Shown: piece by piece, positions 16,623-25,655 of the stretch
Layout: each line of letters opens with the position of its first letter
Position numbering within the stretch: position 1 is the stretch's first letter
NCBI GenBank assembly: GCA_905614355.1
Contig: CAJQSN010000008.1
Span: 1-41,038, forward strand
Direction: 5' to 3'
Length of the DNA: 41,038 nucleotides
Origin: an uncultured Rhodospirillales bacterium
Lineage (GTDB): Bacteria; Pseudomonadota; Alphaproteobacteria; Rhodospirillales; UBA2165
Position numbers and translations under genes: made by a program
The notes under the pieces: model-generated
Databases searched by the model: none
The model's input: only the letters and a program-made list of their open reading frames with translations
What the model was told of the DNA's origin: nothing

Positions 16623-17819
16623 ATGGCCTGTATGAATAGTCGGTCGGTTAGTGTTAAAACGATAATCTTAATTACCTTGTTAAGTACAAGCCTTATCACA
16701 GGGTGTTCGCTCTCGTTTGACCAACTATTACCGACATTAACTGGCGAGAATGTATTAGAGAATGGCACGGCAGCCGAGGCTTCAGCCAAAGAAAGCGTTC
16801 CGCCCGCTGCACCAGCCCAGGTTGCAAAAAATGTTAATCCTATAATACCGCCCGCGATGGGAACATCTAAATTTGAACCAAAAAGTATAACCGCGGGTGA
16901 AAATACGGGAACTTTTGTAGGGCAGAAGGCGCTTGAACTTAGAAACGAGCTCCGTAATTTGCAAGCAAGTGTCTCAAAAAATAATAATAAACTCCAGACC
17001 GTACGCGGTAAAACAATTCAAGACTCCCAGCGCTATCATGGGGCAATTTCGGCTATTAATGCGCGGCTACAGGTAGGCACCACGCCCGGAAATCCAGTCT
17101 TAGTGGGGCAATTTAATCAAGCCCTTGCAGACCTTAAAAACGTCGGAGATGATATAGGTGCCATGAATAGGTTAACCACAAATGTCACGGCGGATTCTAC
17201 ATTAGCAGCGTATTTAGCTGAGAATACTCGGGCTGCATTTAGGATAACCGGCGCTATTGATAAGGACCATCAACAACTAGCTATACTAGAAGATGAAGTG
17301 AACCGAACAGTTGTTCTAATTGATAGACTATTGAAAGAGCTAACCGAAGATATTCAGCGTCAAACTAATTATGTGTCAACGGAACGGAGCAACCTAAATA
17401 CATTGTCTACTGCTGTCAAAAGTGGGGAACTGATGGGTTCGAGCCTAACCAATCGGGCGTTAGCTGCCGCAACTTTAGATATTCCATATCGTCAAGCAAA
17501 GCCCCGTTCTCTGGTTGGACGCCGTCCTTTGGTTGTTATCCGCTTTGACCGCAAGAACGTCCCCTATGAACAAGCACTGTACAATGCTGTCAGCAGAACC
17601 CTGGAACGCCGGCCTAACACATCTTTCGAGTTAGTTGCTGTAGCCCCCAAGTCCGGCGGCGCTGCACGGGTTGCACTAAATTCAAACAAAGCACGCCGTA
17701 ATGCTGAAAAAGTTATGCGTTCACTCCAAAGAATGGGTCTTCCTCCGCAAAAAATTGCAGTATCCGCTCAAACGAGCTCATCAGCCCAATCAAATGAAGT
17801 GCATGTTTATTTAAACTAA
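16623..17819 (+). CDS. Lipoprotein with degenerate OmpA-like C-terminal domain
   Basis: 398 residues from the ATG at 16623, chosen because GGGGA lies about 10 bases upstream; an ATG at 16605 would add six residues ahead of the signal. The signal ends in LITGC, a lipobox. A proline/alanine-rich stretch follows (VPPAAPAQVAKN), then a long helical region with two or more coiled-coil-like segments (QASVSKNNNKLQTV; EDEVNRTVVLIDRLLKEL). The last 90 residues resemble an OmpA peptidoglycan-binding domain: PLVVIRFDRKNVPYEQALYN, then NSNKARRNAEKVMRSLQRMGLPPQKI and a final EVHVYLN. The key TD-G pairs are blurred, so binding to peptidoglycan is only inferred. Likely tethered to the outer membrane. I do not know a named homologue. 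Confidence 0.75.
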   Translation: MACMNSRSVSVKTIILITLLSTSLITGCSLSFDQLLPTLTGENVLENGTAAEASAKESVPPAAPAQVAKNVNPIIPPAMGTSKFEPKSITAGENTGTFVGQKALELRNELRNLQASVSKNNNKLQTVRGKTIQDSQRYHGAISAINARLQVGTTPGNPVLVGQFNQALADLKNVGDDIGAMNRLTTNVTADSTLAAYLAENTRAAFRITGAIDKDHQQLAILEDEVNRTVVLIDRLLKELTEDIQRQTNYVSTERSNLNTLSTAVKSGELMGSSLTNRALAAATLDIPYRQAKPRSLVGRRPLVVIRFDRKNVPYEQALYNAVSRTLERRPNTSFELVAVAPKSGGAARVALNSNKARRNAEKVMRSLQRMGLPPQKIAVSAQTSSSAQSNEVHVYLN

Positions 17820-17882
17820 TTAGCGACCACTGCTAAAAAAAATCTGGCCCTTAAAACACCATTTTTTTGTAATTTTTGCATA

Positions 17883-18791
17883 ATGAAAAAAAACGGCCTC
17901 ACAAAATCTAGTTTGTTTTTGCTTGTTGCCATAATAATTGGTTGGGGTACATCATGGCCATTTTTAAAAATAGGTCTTAGTGAAATACCCCCTTGGACAT
18001 TTCGAGGCCTGATTGCGCCAACAGCAGCTCTATTTATATTGTTGGTGGGGTTTCTTTCTCGACAACAAATAAGGGTCCCAGCAGGACAATGGAAGCCCCT
18101 TATTATAGCGTCATTATTTAATGTAATGATCTGGCATATTTTTAGTGCTTGGGGTATCCGCCTATTAGCCTCTGGGCAGGCTTCAATCATTGCCTACACT
18201 ATGCCACTTTGGGCCGTTCTATTTAGTATACTAATCAATAAGGATAAACCAACGGCACAACACGTGGTTGGACTTGCGGCAGGTCTCCTTGGACTTGGTA
18301 CACTGACAATTGGGGATTTAGGGATTTACAAAATTGCTCCAATAGGTTCAACTTTAATGCTCATCGCGGCAGTTTCATGGGGCATGGGGACCGCGATTCA
18401 AAAACGAATAAAATGGCGGATGCCCGCTGCAACATTAGCTGGGTGGCAACTTCTTTTAGGTGGTTTACCAATAACCATTATTGCAATATTCTTAGAACAT
18501 GATCTTTGGCCAGCGGTTATCAGCACTATATCTTTAGCCGCTATTCTCTCAACAATATTAATTCTCGTTTATCCAATTATTTTCTGTTGGATTGCATGGT
18601 TCCGAATTATCAGCGAAGTACCAGTTTCGATTTCAGCCGTATCAATAATGTTAGTTCCTGTTATTGGGGTCTACAGTGGGCACCTAATTCTTCAGGAGAC
18701 CGTTGGTTCACGCGAAATAGGAGGGTTACTGTTGGTCTGTAGCGCCCTAGCTTTAGTATTATTACCTACATTTCAACTTAGGCGAAAATAA
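17883..18791 (+). CDS. EamA/DMT-family transporter
   Basis: 302 residues with about ten hydrophobic segments in two repeated EamA halves (first about 10-145, second about 160-298). The opening LFLLVAIIIGWGTSWPFLKIGL and the second-half LIAAVSWGMGTAIQKRI are the usual repeat starts with the G-x-x-W element. Family members export amino acids, purines or other small metabolites across the inner membrane; the substrate is not predictable. It follows the lipoprotein gene by 63 bases and converges on panC 32 bases away. Confidence 0.9.
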   Translation: MKKNGLTKSSLFLLVAIIIGWGTSWPFLKIGLSEIPPWTFRGLIAPTAALFILLVGFLSRQQIRVPAGQWKPLIIASLFNVMIWHIFSAWGIRLLASGQASIIAYTMPLWAVLFSILINKDKPTAQHVVGLAAGLLGLGTLTIGDLGIYKIAPIGSTLMLIAAVSWGMGTAIQKRIKWRMPAATLAGWQLLLGGLPITIIAIFLEHDLWPAVISTISLAAILSTILILVYPIIFCWIAWFRIISEVPVSISAVSIMLVPVIGVYSGHLILQETVGSREIGGLLLVCSALALVLLPTFQLRRK

Positions 18792-18823
18792 AAAAATATT
18801 ACCGATAATGAAAGAATAACCAC

Positions 18824-19675
18824 TCAACAAATCTGGATGTTGTCTATCAAACGGGTTTTACCAACCCAAGCTGCACCTAAAACATGAGCAGGTTTAGTTA
18901 AACACGCCATTTCCTTAAAATCTTGAGTATTACAAACTGCTAGGTAGTCGACCTTGGAGAAACCCGAATTAAGTAACCTTTTTTTTTCCTCTTTAATCAA
19001 TATCGAGATTTGTTTTCCATTTAAGGCCCTTTGCGAAATTTGATTAAGGCCTCTATATAGCTCAGTAGCGCATATGCGTTCATCTGCACTCAAATAAATA
19101 TTTCGAGAAGATAAAGCCAAACCATCGGATTCCCGAATAATCGGGCAACCAACAATTTCCACAGGTATATCCAGATCTGTTACCATTTTTCTAATAACGT
19201 AGAGTTGTTGCAAATCTTTTTCACCGAAGAAAGCCCGATCGGGAAGTGATTGTATAAGTAATTTGGCAACAACAGTTGCCACCCCTATAAAAAATCCTTG
19301 GCGAAAAACCCCCTCCATTACGTCGCCAATTCCTGGCACAGAAATTTCAGTGGCAAAGTCAACTGGGTACACCTCCGCCAAACTAGGAGCAAAAAGTAAA
19401 TCAACCCCCAAAGCATCTAAAGCTTCAACATCGCTGGCTTCGTCTCTAGGATAAAAAGTTAAATCTTCATTTGGGCCAAATTGCTTGGGATTCACAAAAA
19501 GTGTAGTAATTGTTTTATCAGTAGTATTTATTGACTGTTTAACTAATGAAAAATGACCATTATGCAATGCTCCCATTGTAGGAACAAGGCCAATACTTAA
19601 GCCATTTTTACGCCAAGAAGAAACTTTACGTCTTAGCCCGGAAATAGTTCTCACAATTTCAATTTGGATTGACAT
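18824..19675 (-). CDS. panC: Pantothenate synthetase PanC
   Basis: 283 residues from the ATG at 19675; a start at 19702 would overlap panB by 26 bases and lengthen the lead beyond the family norm. Motifs: VPTMGALHNGHFSLV (the HIGH-like ATP-binding site), FFGEKDLQQLYVIRKMV and SSRNIYLS. It condenses pantoate and beta-alanine to pantothenate using ATP in the cytoplasm. The A9 run on the coding strand (T9 at 18979-18987) keeps frame through EEKKRLL. It begins one base after panB ends, so the two are co-transcribed and probably translationally coupled. Confidence 0.95.
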   Translation of the reverse strand: MSIQIEIVRTISGLRRKVSSWRKNGLSIGLVPTMGALHNGHFSLVKQSINTTDKTITTLFVNPKQFGPNEDLTFYPRDEASDVEALDALGVDLLFAPSLAEVYPVDFATEISVPGIGDVMEGVFRQGFFIGVATVVAKLLIQSLPDRAFFGEKDLQQLYVIRKMVTDLDIPVEIVGCPIIRESDGLALSSRNIYLSADERICATELYRGLNQISQRALNGKQISILIKEEKKRLLNSGFSKVDYLAVCNTQDFKEMACLTKPAHVLGAAWVGKTRLIDNIQIC

Positions 19676-19676
19676 A

Positions 19677-20507
19677 TTACTTGTTATGATAACAATGCGC
19701 ATCTGCAGGAAAAGTACGGGCTTTTACTTCTTTAGCGTATTCAGCAGCAGCACGACCTATCTCATCGCCAGTTTCAGAAAAACGTTTAACAAATTTTGGC
19801 GTGAACTCTGAAAACATGCCAATTGCATCTTCTGTAACAAGAATTTGACCGTCACATTGAGCAGATGCACCAATCCCTATAGTTACTGCCTTTATCTTAT
19901 GAGTAATTTCGGCAGCCAAATCTTCGATAACGCCTTCTATCACAATAGAAAAGGCACCTGCATTGGATATGGCTAGAGCATCGTCTTTAATTCTTTCTGC
20001 TTCAACTTGATCACGACCATGCGCACGATAACCGCCAGCCACATTAAAGGATTGTGGTTTTAATCCAACGTGTCCCATCACAGGGACACCCCGTTCGACC
20101 AGAAAATTAACTGTCTCCGCCATTTCCCTCCCACCTTCAATTTTTACCGCACCGCAGCCTGTTTCAGCCATTACACGGACGCAGTTTCTATAAGCTTTCT
20201 CTGGGCTTTCCTGATAAGTACCAAAAGGCATATCAACAATTACACAGGCTTTCTTGGACCCTCTAACCACTGCAAGGCCATGATTTATCATCATATCAAG
20301 ACTTACACCGAGTGTAGAATCCATTCCATATAAAACCATCCCCAATGAATCACCTACTAACAAAAAATCACAGTGTGGATCTAAAATTTTTGCCATTGGG
20401 GCAGTATACGCCGTCAGGCTTACAATAGGATCCCCACTTTTACGACCCGCGAGATCGGGGATGGATACCCGGTTTATTTTTTTAATATTACTCACATCTA
20501 CGCTCAT
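19677..20507 (-). CDS. panB: 3-methyl-2-oxobutanoate hydroxymethyltransferase PanB
   Basis: 276 residues from the ATG at 20507, chosen because GGAGACTGTTTCA places a ribosome site about 8 bases upstream; an ATG at 20546 would add 13 residues. Family motifs are visible: [34 protein letters not shown] with the metal-ligand Asp, [16 protein letters not shown] and MGHVGLKPQ (also the H in GHVG). It forms ketopantoate from 2-oxoisovalerate and methylene-THF. It is the first gene of panBC with a candidate promoter at 20586-20615. Confidence 0.95.
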   Translation of the reverse strand: MSVDVSNIKKINRVSIPDLAGRKSGDPIVSLTAYTAPMAKILDPHCDFLLVGDSLGMVLYGMDSTLGVSLDMMINHGLAVVRGSKKACVIVDMPFGTYQESPEKAYRNCVRVMAETGCGAVKIEGGREMAETVNFLVERGVPVMGHVGLKPQSFNVAGGYRAHGRDQVEAERIKDDALAISNAGAFSIVIEGVIEDLAAEITHKIKAVTIGIGASAQCDGQILVTEDAIGMFSEFTPKFVKRFSETGDEIGRAAAEYAKEVKARTFPADAHCYHNK

Positions 20508-20585
20508 TGAAACAGTCTCCATAAGACCTTTTAAAGTATCTGGCATACCACATCAAATCGAGATTCGCCAGACATCCAACTAATT

Positions 20586-20615
20586 GTTATACTAAAAGCC
20601 AATATAATAAGTAAA
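20586..20615 (-). promoter_or_regulatory. Candidate sigma-70 promoter for panBC
   Basis: On the minus strand TTTACT (20610-20615) and TATAAC (20586-20591) are separated by 18 bases. It lies about 80 bases before the preferred panB start. A fair match by eye. Confidence 0.45.
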
Positions 20616-20739
20616 TTATTTTACATTGTTTTTGTTAACCCTTGAGGTCAGCAGGTAAAGTCAGGCAGTATATAAAATGGATAGAATTTTTACAAAACAT
20701 GTTAATTCATCAATATCATTCTTAGGTTCTAAATGTGGC

Positions 20740-22599
20740 ATGGCAGATAGCTTTAATCTATCGTTTCTTCGCAAATTTATATTTCTTAATATTAGCGTAC
20801 TTCTATTATCTGGCTGCCAACCTGAGAACAAACTAGTCTTAAGTGACCAACCTAGTGTTGCTAGTAACATGGAAAGTAAAAACCAAGGTGCTAAAGCGTT
20901 GCCAGAGGCAGCAACTGAAAAACAAAAATCAGTTAAACGCTCCCCTATAAAAACATATAACGATACGTCTACAAAATCAGAAAAATATATGGTTGCAGCA
21001 GCAAATCCACTAGCGGCTAAAGCGGGAATAGCAATGTTGCAAATGGGTGGTAGTGCTGTGGACGCGGCGATAGCAACTCAGTTAGCCCTTAACGTGGTTG
21101 AACCCCAATCCTCTGGAATAGGTGGGGGCGCATTTCTTATGCATTATCAGTCGAGCTCCCGTTTAATTGAGGCTTACGATGGTAGGGAAAAAGCCCCCGC
21201 GGCAGCAACTAGTGATATGTTTCTAAAGCCAGATGGTTCACTCCCAAATTTCTACGATGTTGTTCCAGGAGGACTGTCCGTCGGTGTGCCGGGTGCCCTA
21301 CGTATGTTTGAACTCGCTCATAAAAAACACGGAAAACTCCCTTGGAGTAAACTATTTGGGCCTGCAATTAGACTTGCTGAAGAAGGCTTTAATATCTCTC
21401 AACGACTGCATTACCTTATTAAGATTGACCGGTTTTTAAAAAAATTTAAGACATCAAGAGAGTTTTTTTATACAAGGGATGGTTATGCAAAACCGGTGGG
21501 AACACGATTAGTAAACAAACCACTAGCCAACACTTTCCGTAAAATTTCTAAGGGTGGTTCAGTTGCTTTTTATACTGGCCCCATCGCTGCAGCGATTATA
21601 AATACAATACAGGCTGTTAAAACGAATCCTGGCAGAATGAAATTAAATGATCTCACTGCCTACAGAGCAATAAAACGTAACCCTGTGTGTTCATTCTATC
21701 GAAAATGGTTAGTCTGTGGGATGCCTCCACCAACCTCTGGTGGAATTACAACCTTACAAATTTTAGGTCTACTCCAAGGTACCAATTTATCCAAATTAAC
21801 TCCAGGGTCTTCTGCCGCTATTCACCTTATAACAGAAGCGAGCCGCTTAGCTTTTGCTGATCGAAGCAAATATCTTGCTGATGAAGATTTTGTCGAGGTC
21901 CCTAAAAGTAAGTTAATTGACCCTGGTTATCTAGCAAAACGCGCCAAACTTATTTCTGTGAAAAAATCAATGGGCAGAGCTAAGCCTGGTATAATTAAAC
22001 GTAAAAGTGTAAAAAATTTAGGGTCTTATGAATCCTATGAAGGTGAGTCAACTTCCCATATTAGTATTGTGGATAGTGATGGAAATGCAGTCTCAATGAC
22101 GTCAAGTATTGAGAACGCCTTTGGCTCTCGCTTAATGGTAGGTGGATTTTTACTTAACAATCAACTAACAGATTTCTCATTCTTACCCACCTCAGAAGGC
22201 AAGCCTGTAGCAAACAGAGTAGAACCAAACAAACGACCACGTTCATCTATGAGCCCGATGTTAGTTGTTGATAATAGTGCTAAATTAGTAATGGTAATTG
22301 GCTCACCAGGAGGTTCGCGTATTATTGGTTATGTTGCAAAAACAATCATTGCTACACTTGATTGGAAGAAGGGAATTCAAGCGGCTATTAACATGCCACA
22401 TTTTGTCAATCGCAATGGAGTAACTGAACTTGAGAAAGGCACAGCCCTAGTGTCTAACAAAGCTTCGCTCGAAAAACTTGGTCATAAAATTATTTTTCGA
22501 AAACTAACGAGCGGTCTTCATGGCATTATAATTGGCCGAGATGGCACATTATCTGGCGGTGCCGACCCAAGGCGCGAAGGCGTCGCCATTGGCGACTAA
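20740..22599 (+). CDS. ggt: Gamma-glutamyltransferase, predicted lipoprotein
   Basis: 619 residues from the ATG at 20740. An ATG at 20677 is also open, but then the lipobox Cys would be residue 47, too far in for a signal; from 20740 it is Cys26 in LLSGC. The pro-enzyme domain starts at KYMVAAANPLAAKAGIAMLQMGGSAVDAAIATQ. The self-cleavage site and catalytic Thr lie in ESTSHISIVDSDGNAVSMT, and SSGIGGGAFLMHY, PPPTSGGITT and SPGGSRII are family motifs. It transfers or hydrolyses gamma-glutamyl groups, chiefly of glutathione, in the periplasm. The tail ends ADPRREGVAIGD, as usual. Lipid anchoring is uncommon for the E. coli enzyme but occurs in other lineages. Confidence 0.93.
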   Translation: MADSFNLSFLRKFIFLNISVLLLSGCQPENKLVLSDQPSVASNMESKNQGAKALPEAATEKQKSVKRSPIKTYNDTSTKSEKYMVAAANPLAAKAGIAMLQMGGSAVDAAIATQLALNVVEPQSSGIGGGAFLMHYQSSSRLIEAYDGREKAPAAATSDMFLKPDGSLPNFYDVVPGGLSVGVPGALRMFELAHKKHGKLPWSKLFGPAIRLAEEGFNISQRLHYLIKIDRFLKKFKTSREFFYTRDGYAKPVGTRLVNKPLANTFRKISKGGSVAFYTGPIAAAIINTIQAVKTNPGRMKLNDLTAYRAIKRNPVCSFYRKWLVCGMPPPTSGGITTLQILGLLQGTNLSKLTPGSSAAIHLITEASRLAFADRSKYLADEDFVEVPKSKLIDPGYLAKRAKLISVKKSMGRAKPGIIKRKSVKNLGSYESYEGESTSHISIVDSDGNAVSMTSSIENAFGSRLMVGGFLLNNQLTDFSFLPTSEGKPVANRVEPNKRPRSSMSPMLVVDNSAKLVMVIGSPGGSRIIGYVAKTIIATLDWKKGIQAAINMPHFVNRNGVTELEKGTALVSNKASLEKLGHKIIFRKLTSGLHGIIIGRDGTLSGGADPRREGVAIGD

Positions 22600-22918
22600 A
22601 ATAACCTCTAGTGTAGGTCTCTAATTTGTTTAGGTTGGTTAAGATGGCAACTTGACATATGATTAGTTTGTCTCGAATACAATAATTTTACCAAAAACAT
22701 CTTGAGCGGCCAAAATATCGCGCATCCGCCTAATTATAAAACAGTTTCTATAGTAATATATAGAATTTGCTCATAATAATTATTCAAACATATTCAATTA
22801 AATAAAAAATTAAACCAAGCATCGTTGACTTCTAAGGTTCAAGAACGTATACACCTTGCCGTATATTTAGTTCTCGGCCATATTACTGGCTATTAAATGA
22901 TTTTGTCGGAGAAGTTTC
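22600..22918 (+). other. Long intergenic region upstream of rpmH
   Basis: 319 bases without a gene I can support. The right third holds the rpmH promoter. The rest is AT-rich; a TTGACA at 22652-22657 has a TACAAT at spacing 20, too wide to trust. I looked for DnaA boxes (TTATCCACA-like), since rpmH can lie near the origin, and saw no clear one. No hairpin or small RNA is evident by eye. Confidence 0.5.
22825..22853 (+). promoter_or_regulatory. Sigma-70 promoter for rpmH
   Basis: TTGACT at 22825-22830 and TATACA at 22848-22853 with 17-base spacing, a close match to consensus. It leaves a leader of about 60 bases before the rpmH start at 22919. It probably drives rpmH, rnpA and yidD together. 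Confidence 0.7.
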
Positions 22919-23053
22919 TTGAAACGCACTTTTCAACCAAGTAATCTTGTACGAAAACGAAGGCATGGCTTCCGGTCTCGTATGGCAACTTCTAATGGAC
23001 GTCGGACACTTGCAAAGCGTCGTGCAAAAGGTCGTAAAAGCCTATCAGCCTAG
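22919..23053 (+). CDS. rpmH: Ribosomal protein bL34
   Basis: A 44-residue protein starting with TTG at 22919. It begins [19 protein letters not shown] and ends [12 protein letters not shown], which is bL34 over its full length. GGAG at 22908-22911 lies 7 bases before the start and confirms it; there is no ATG nearby. It is a component of the large ribosomal subunit. It is the first gene of the rpmH-rnpA-yidD-yidC order that is conserved across bacteria. Confidence 0.97.
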   Translation: MKRTFQPSNLVRKRRHGFRSRMATSNGRRTLAKRRAKGRKSLSA

Positions 23054-23072
23054 CTCAACTAGATGGTCAAAG

Positions 23073-23462
23073 GTGACCCAACCCATTGGACACGTACAAC
23101 TAGTACAATTAAAAAAACGGTCTGAGTTCCTTAGAGTAGCTTCAACGCGTTTAAGCCAGATAACTCCCGGATTAATTCTACAATGTCGTAGACACACTTT
23201 AAAAGAAACACAGGCGTACAAATCAGCAACTCTCCGTCTTGGCTTTACCGTTACCAAAAAGGTCGGCAACTCCGTAATCCGTAATAGAGTAAAACGGCGC
23301 TTAAGAGCCGCAGCTCAGGCTGTCTTACCTGCAAAAGCAGCCCACCACCTTGATTTAGTCATTATTGGCCGCCAGAATACATTCAAACGATCGTTCCCGG
23401 ACCTCCTTGCCGATTTAGAAAAGGCCTTAAACAAACTCCAGGCTCATAGGGGTGATACATGA
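23073..23462 (+). CDS. rnpA: Ribonuclease P protein component
   Basis: 129 residues from a GTG at 23073, 19 bases after rpmH. The frame stays open further back, but that part overlaps rpmH and is not rnpA-like. The protein begins near VQLKKRSEFLRVA. The RNA-binding signature LGFTVTKKVGNSVIRNRVKRRLRAA is complete. It is the protein subunit that helps RNase P RNA trim pre-tRNA 5' ends. Its stop overlaps the yidD start in an ATGA, which suggests coupled translation. Confidence 0.93.
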   Translation: MTQPIGHVQLVQLKKRSEFLRVASTRLSQITPGLILQCRRHTLKETQAYKSATLRLGFTVTKKVGNSVIRNRVKRRLRAAAQAVLPAKAAHHLDLVIIGRQNTFKRSFPDLLADLEKALNKLQAHRGDT

Positions 23463-23719
23463 ATATTGCCTCACGACTATTTCTATTAATACTCCAAATT
23501 CTCATAAAGGTTTATCAATGGCTAATTTCACCTGTAATGCCAGGAACCTGCCGGCATCTACCCACATGCTCAGAATATGCGATAGAATCACTTGCCTTAT
23601 ATGGACCGTATAAAGGGTTTTGGATGGCAACACACCGTATCTTACGCTGTCATCCCTGGGGAACTAGTGGTTGTGATCCGGTCCCACAAAAATCAATATC
23701 TAAAAACAACATAAATTAA
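23459..23719 (+). CDS. yidD: Membrane protein insertion efficiency factor YidD
   Basis: 86 residues. The N-terminal amphipathic helix LFLLILQILIKVYQWLISPVM leads to the conserved core CRHLPTCSEYAIESLALYGPYKGFWMATHRILRCHPW, with the usual cysteines, and a short end after GCDPVP. YidD sits at the inner face of the inner membrane and helps YidC insert proteins. It overlaps rnpA by four bases and lies 140 bases before yidC. Confidence 0.95.
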   Translation: MNIASRLFLLILQILIKVYQWLISPVMPGTCRHLPTCSEYAIESLALYGPYKGFWMATHRILRCHPWGTSGCDPVPQKSISKNNIN

Positions 23720-23731
23720 TATCAAAAGGCG

Positions 23732-23748
23732 GTTGCAGAAATGCAAAC
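23732..23748 (+). other. Short GNRA-type hairpin in the yidC leader
   Basis: GTTGCA (23732-23737), GAAA loop, TGCAAAC (23742-23748): six pairs with one bulged A and a GNRA tetraloop, inside the 140-base gap between yidD and yidC. No U-run follows, so it is not an intrinsic terminator. It may be chance. Confidence 0.3.
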
Positions 23749-23859
23749 TGACCGATATACCTCGCGCAAAATACCTTTTAATAAAATAAATTAAGAGTAG
23801 AGACCTCGGACAAGCATGTCAGAAGCGGGGCATTAAGACAAATTCAGGAACACTAGAAA

Positions 23860-25623
23860 ATGGAACAAAAAAACCTGCTTCTCGCTATTATACTATCAGC
23901 GATCATTATGGTTGGATTTCAGTGGTACAATGCTAGTCAAAGGCCTCCTCCAGTTGAAGAAATTTTAACACAGAAATCCAAAACAAATCTACCAGGCCTG
24001 CCCACATCGCCAAACCCTAGAACTAAATCAAATAAACTTGATACAGCGGGCATGTCCGTACCGATTCCAGGTTTTAATTCTGTTACTGCAGAAGCAAAAG
24101 CTATGAAAAATGCTTTGACAGCGACGCCACGACTAACAATCGAGTCAAAAAGAGTGACAGGGTCTATTTCTTTAGTAGGGGCTAGAATAGATGACCTAAC
24201 ATTGAAAAGTTATCGAGAAACAATTCAGCCTGAAAGTAAAAATATTTCTCTCCTCCTGCCATTTGGCACTACTAATCCTTACTACGCAGACTTTGGTTGG
24301 GTATCAGGTGACACACAAGTTCCTAACGAAAACACTATATGGGAATCTAACAATCAAACATTGACGGCAAAAAAGCCTGTGCGCTTAACGTGGCAAAATA
24401 CTGATGGGGTAACGTTTATTCAAGAGATTTCCCTTGATGCAAATTTTATGTTTACTATTAACCAGCGCGTCGAAAATAATGGGACTAAATCAGCTACAGT
24501 TTACCCTTTTGGTCGCATATCAAGGACCGGCACACCCGAAATTACTGATTTTTACATACTGCACGAGGGTATGTTAGGTGTTTTTGATGATGTGCTAAAA
24601 GAAATCGACTACGATGAAATTCAAGAAGATAAATTGATCCAAAACAAGTCTAAAGGTGGCTGGATTGGGATTACCGATAAATATTGGCTAACTGCTCTAA
24701 TTCCAGATCAAAACGCAAATATAGACACGCGTTTTTCCGATCAAATAAAAAAGGGCATCGATAATTATCAAGTTGATTTTCGCGGTGATGCCCAAATCAT
24801 TACTCCGGGTGCAGCAGCACAAGCTAGTAGTAAATTCTTTGCTGGCGCTAAAGAGGCACAGTTAATTCTTGATTATCGTGATCAATTAAATATTGCACGT
24901 TTTGATTTGGCGATTGATTGGGGTTGGTTTGAATTTCTCACTAAACCAATTTTCTTTGCCCTGATGTATTTTAATGACTATTTGGGTAATATGGGACTGT
25001 CTATTTTGTTACTCACAGTCCTCATCAAGCTAGCCTTCTTTCCACTGGCTAATAAATCCTATCGAGCTATGAGTAAAATGAAATTACTCCAACCACAAAT
25101 GGTAAAAATACGCGAACGTTTTAAAGATGATAAAGCAAAAATGAACCAAGAAGTCATGCAACTGTATAAACGGGAGAAAGCTAATCCCGCAGCTGGTTGT
25201 TTACCTATCTTACCACAAATCCCAGTATTTTTTGCACTTTATAAAGTAGTATTTGTAACCATCGAGTTGCGGCATGCGCCATTCTATGGCTGGATTAAAG
25301 ATTTATCTGCTGCTGATCCCGTTACACCACTCAATCTTTTTGGACTCATAAATTGGACCCCACCTGAAATTATGGCAATTGGAATTTGGCCTATAATCAT
25401 GGGTGTTACTATGTTCATCCAACAAAAACTAAATCCACCACCACCAGATCCGATGCAGGCAAAGATCTTTATGTTTCTGCCAATCATGTTTACATTCATG
25501 CTAGCGCGGTTTCCATCTGGATTAGTCATCTATTGGGCCTGGAACAATGCACTCTCCGTCCTACAACAATATGTTATAATGCGCCAGGCTGGCGCAACTA
25601 TTGGTAATCAGAAAACAAGCTGA
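23860..25623 (+). CDS. yidC: Membrane protein insertase YidC
   Basis: 587 residues, full Gram-negative length. Residues 1-25 are the first membrane helix (LLLAIILSAIIMVGFQWYN). A linker is followed by the large periplasmic beta domain (about 90-350). The conserved insertase core begins near LAIDWGWFEFLTKPIFFAL and includes the groove segment GLSILLLTVLIKLAFFPLANKSY with the buried Arg region, KMKLLQPQMVKIRERFKDDK, and helices ending ARFPSGLVIYWAWNNALSVLQQ. It inserts inner-membrane proteins alone or with SecYEG. The end is short, without a long basic tail. It follows yidD and precedes engB by 32 bases. Confidence 0.97.
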   Translation: MEQKNLLLAIILSAIIMVGFQWYNASQRPPPVEEILTQKSKTNLPGLPTSPNPRTKSNKLDTAGMSVPIPGFNSVTAEAKAMKNALTATPRLTIESKRVTGSISLVGARIDDLTLKSYRETIQPESKNISLLLPFGTTNPYYADFGWVSGDTQVPNENTIWESNNQTLTAKKPVRLTWQNTDGVTFIQEISLDANFMFTINQRVENNGTKSATVYPFGRISRTGTPEITDFYILHEGMLGVFDDVLKEIDYDEIQEDKLIQNKSKGGWIGITDKYWLTALIPDQNANIDTRFSDQIKKGIDNYQVDFRGDAQIITPGAAAQASSKFFAGAKEAQLILDYRDQLNIARFDLAIDWGWFEFLTKPIFFALMYFNDYLGNMGLSILLLTVLIKLAFFPLANKSYRAMSKMKLLQPQMVKIRERFKDDKAKMNQEVMQLYKREKANPAAGCLPILPQIPVFFALYKVVFVTIELRHAPFYGWIKDLSAADPVTPLNLFGLINWTPPEIMAIGIWPIIMGVTMFIQQKLNPPPPDPMQAKIFMFLPIMFTFMLARFPSGLVIYWAWNNALSVLQQYVIMRQAGATIGNQKTS

Positions 25624-25655
25624 ATATTCAAGTTTAAACTGATTAGGTTAGAGTT

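Noticed and set aside
20669-20676. TATATA-like box right before the ATG at 20677 as a promoter for ggt
   Set aside because: The only -35-like TTGAGG is 21 bases away; too loose, though it would fit the later start at 20740.
22652-22683. TTGACA with TACAAT that might drive a small RNA before rpmH
   Set aside because: The spacing of 20 bases is outside the usual range and no structured RNA is visible downstream.
22947-23072. Upstream extension of the rnpA frame
   Set aside because: It overlaps rpmH, which is a perfect bL34 with its own ribosome site; the extension does not resemble rnpA.
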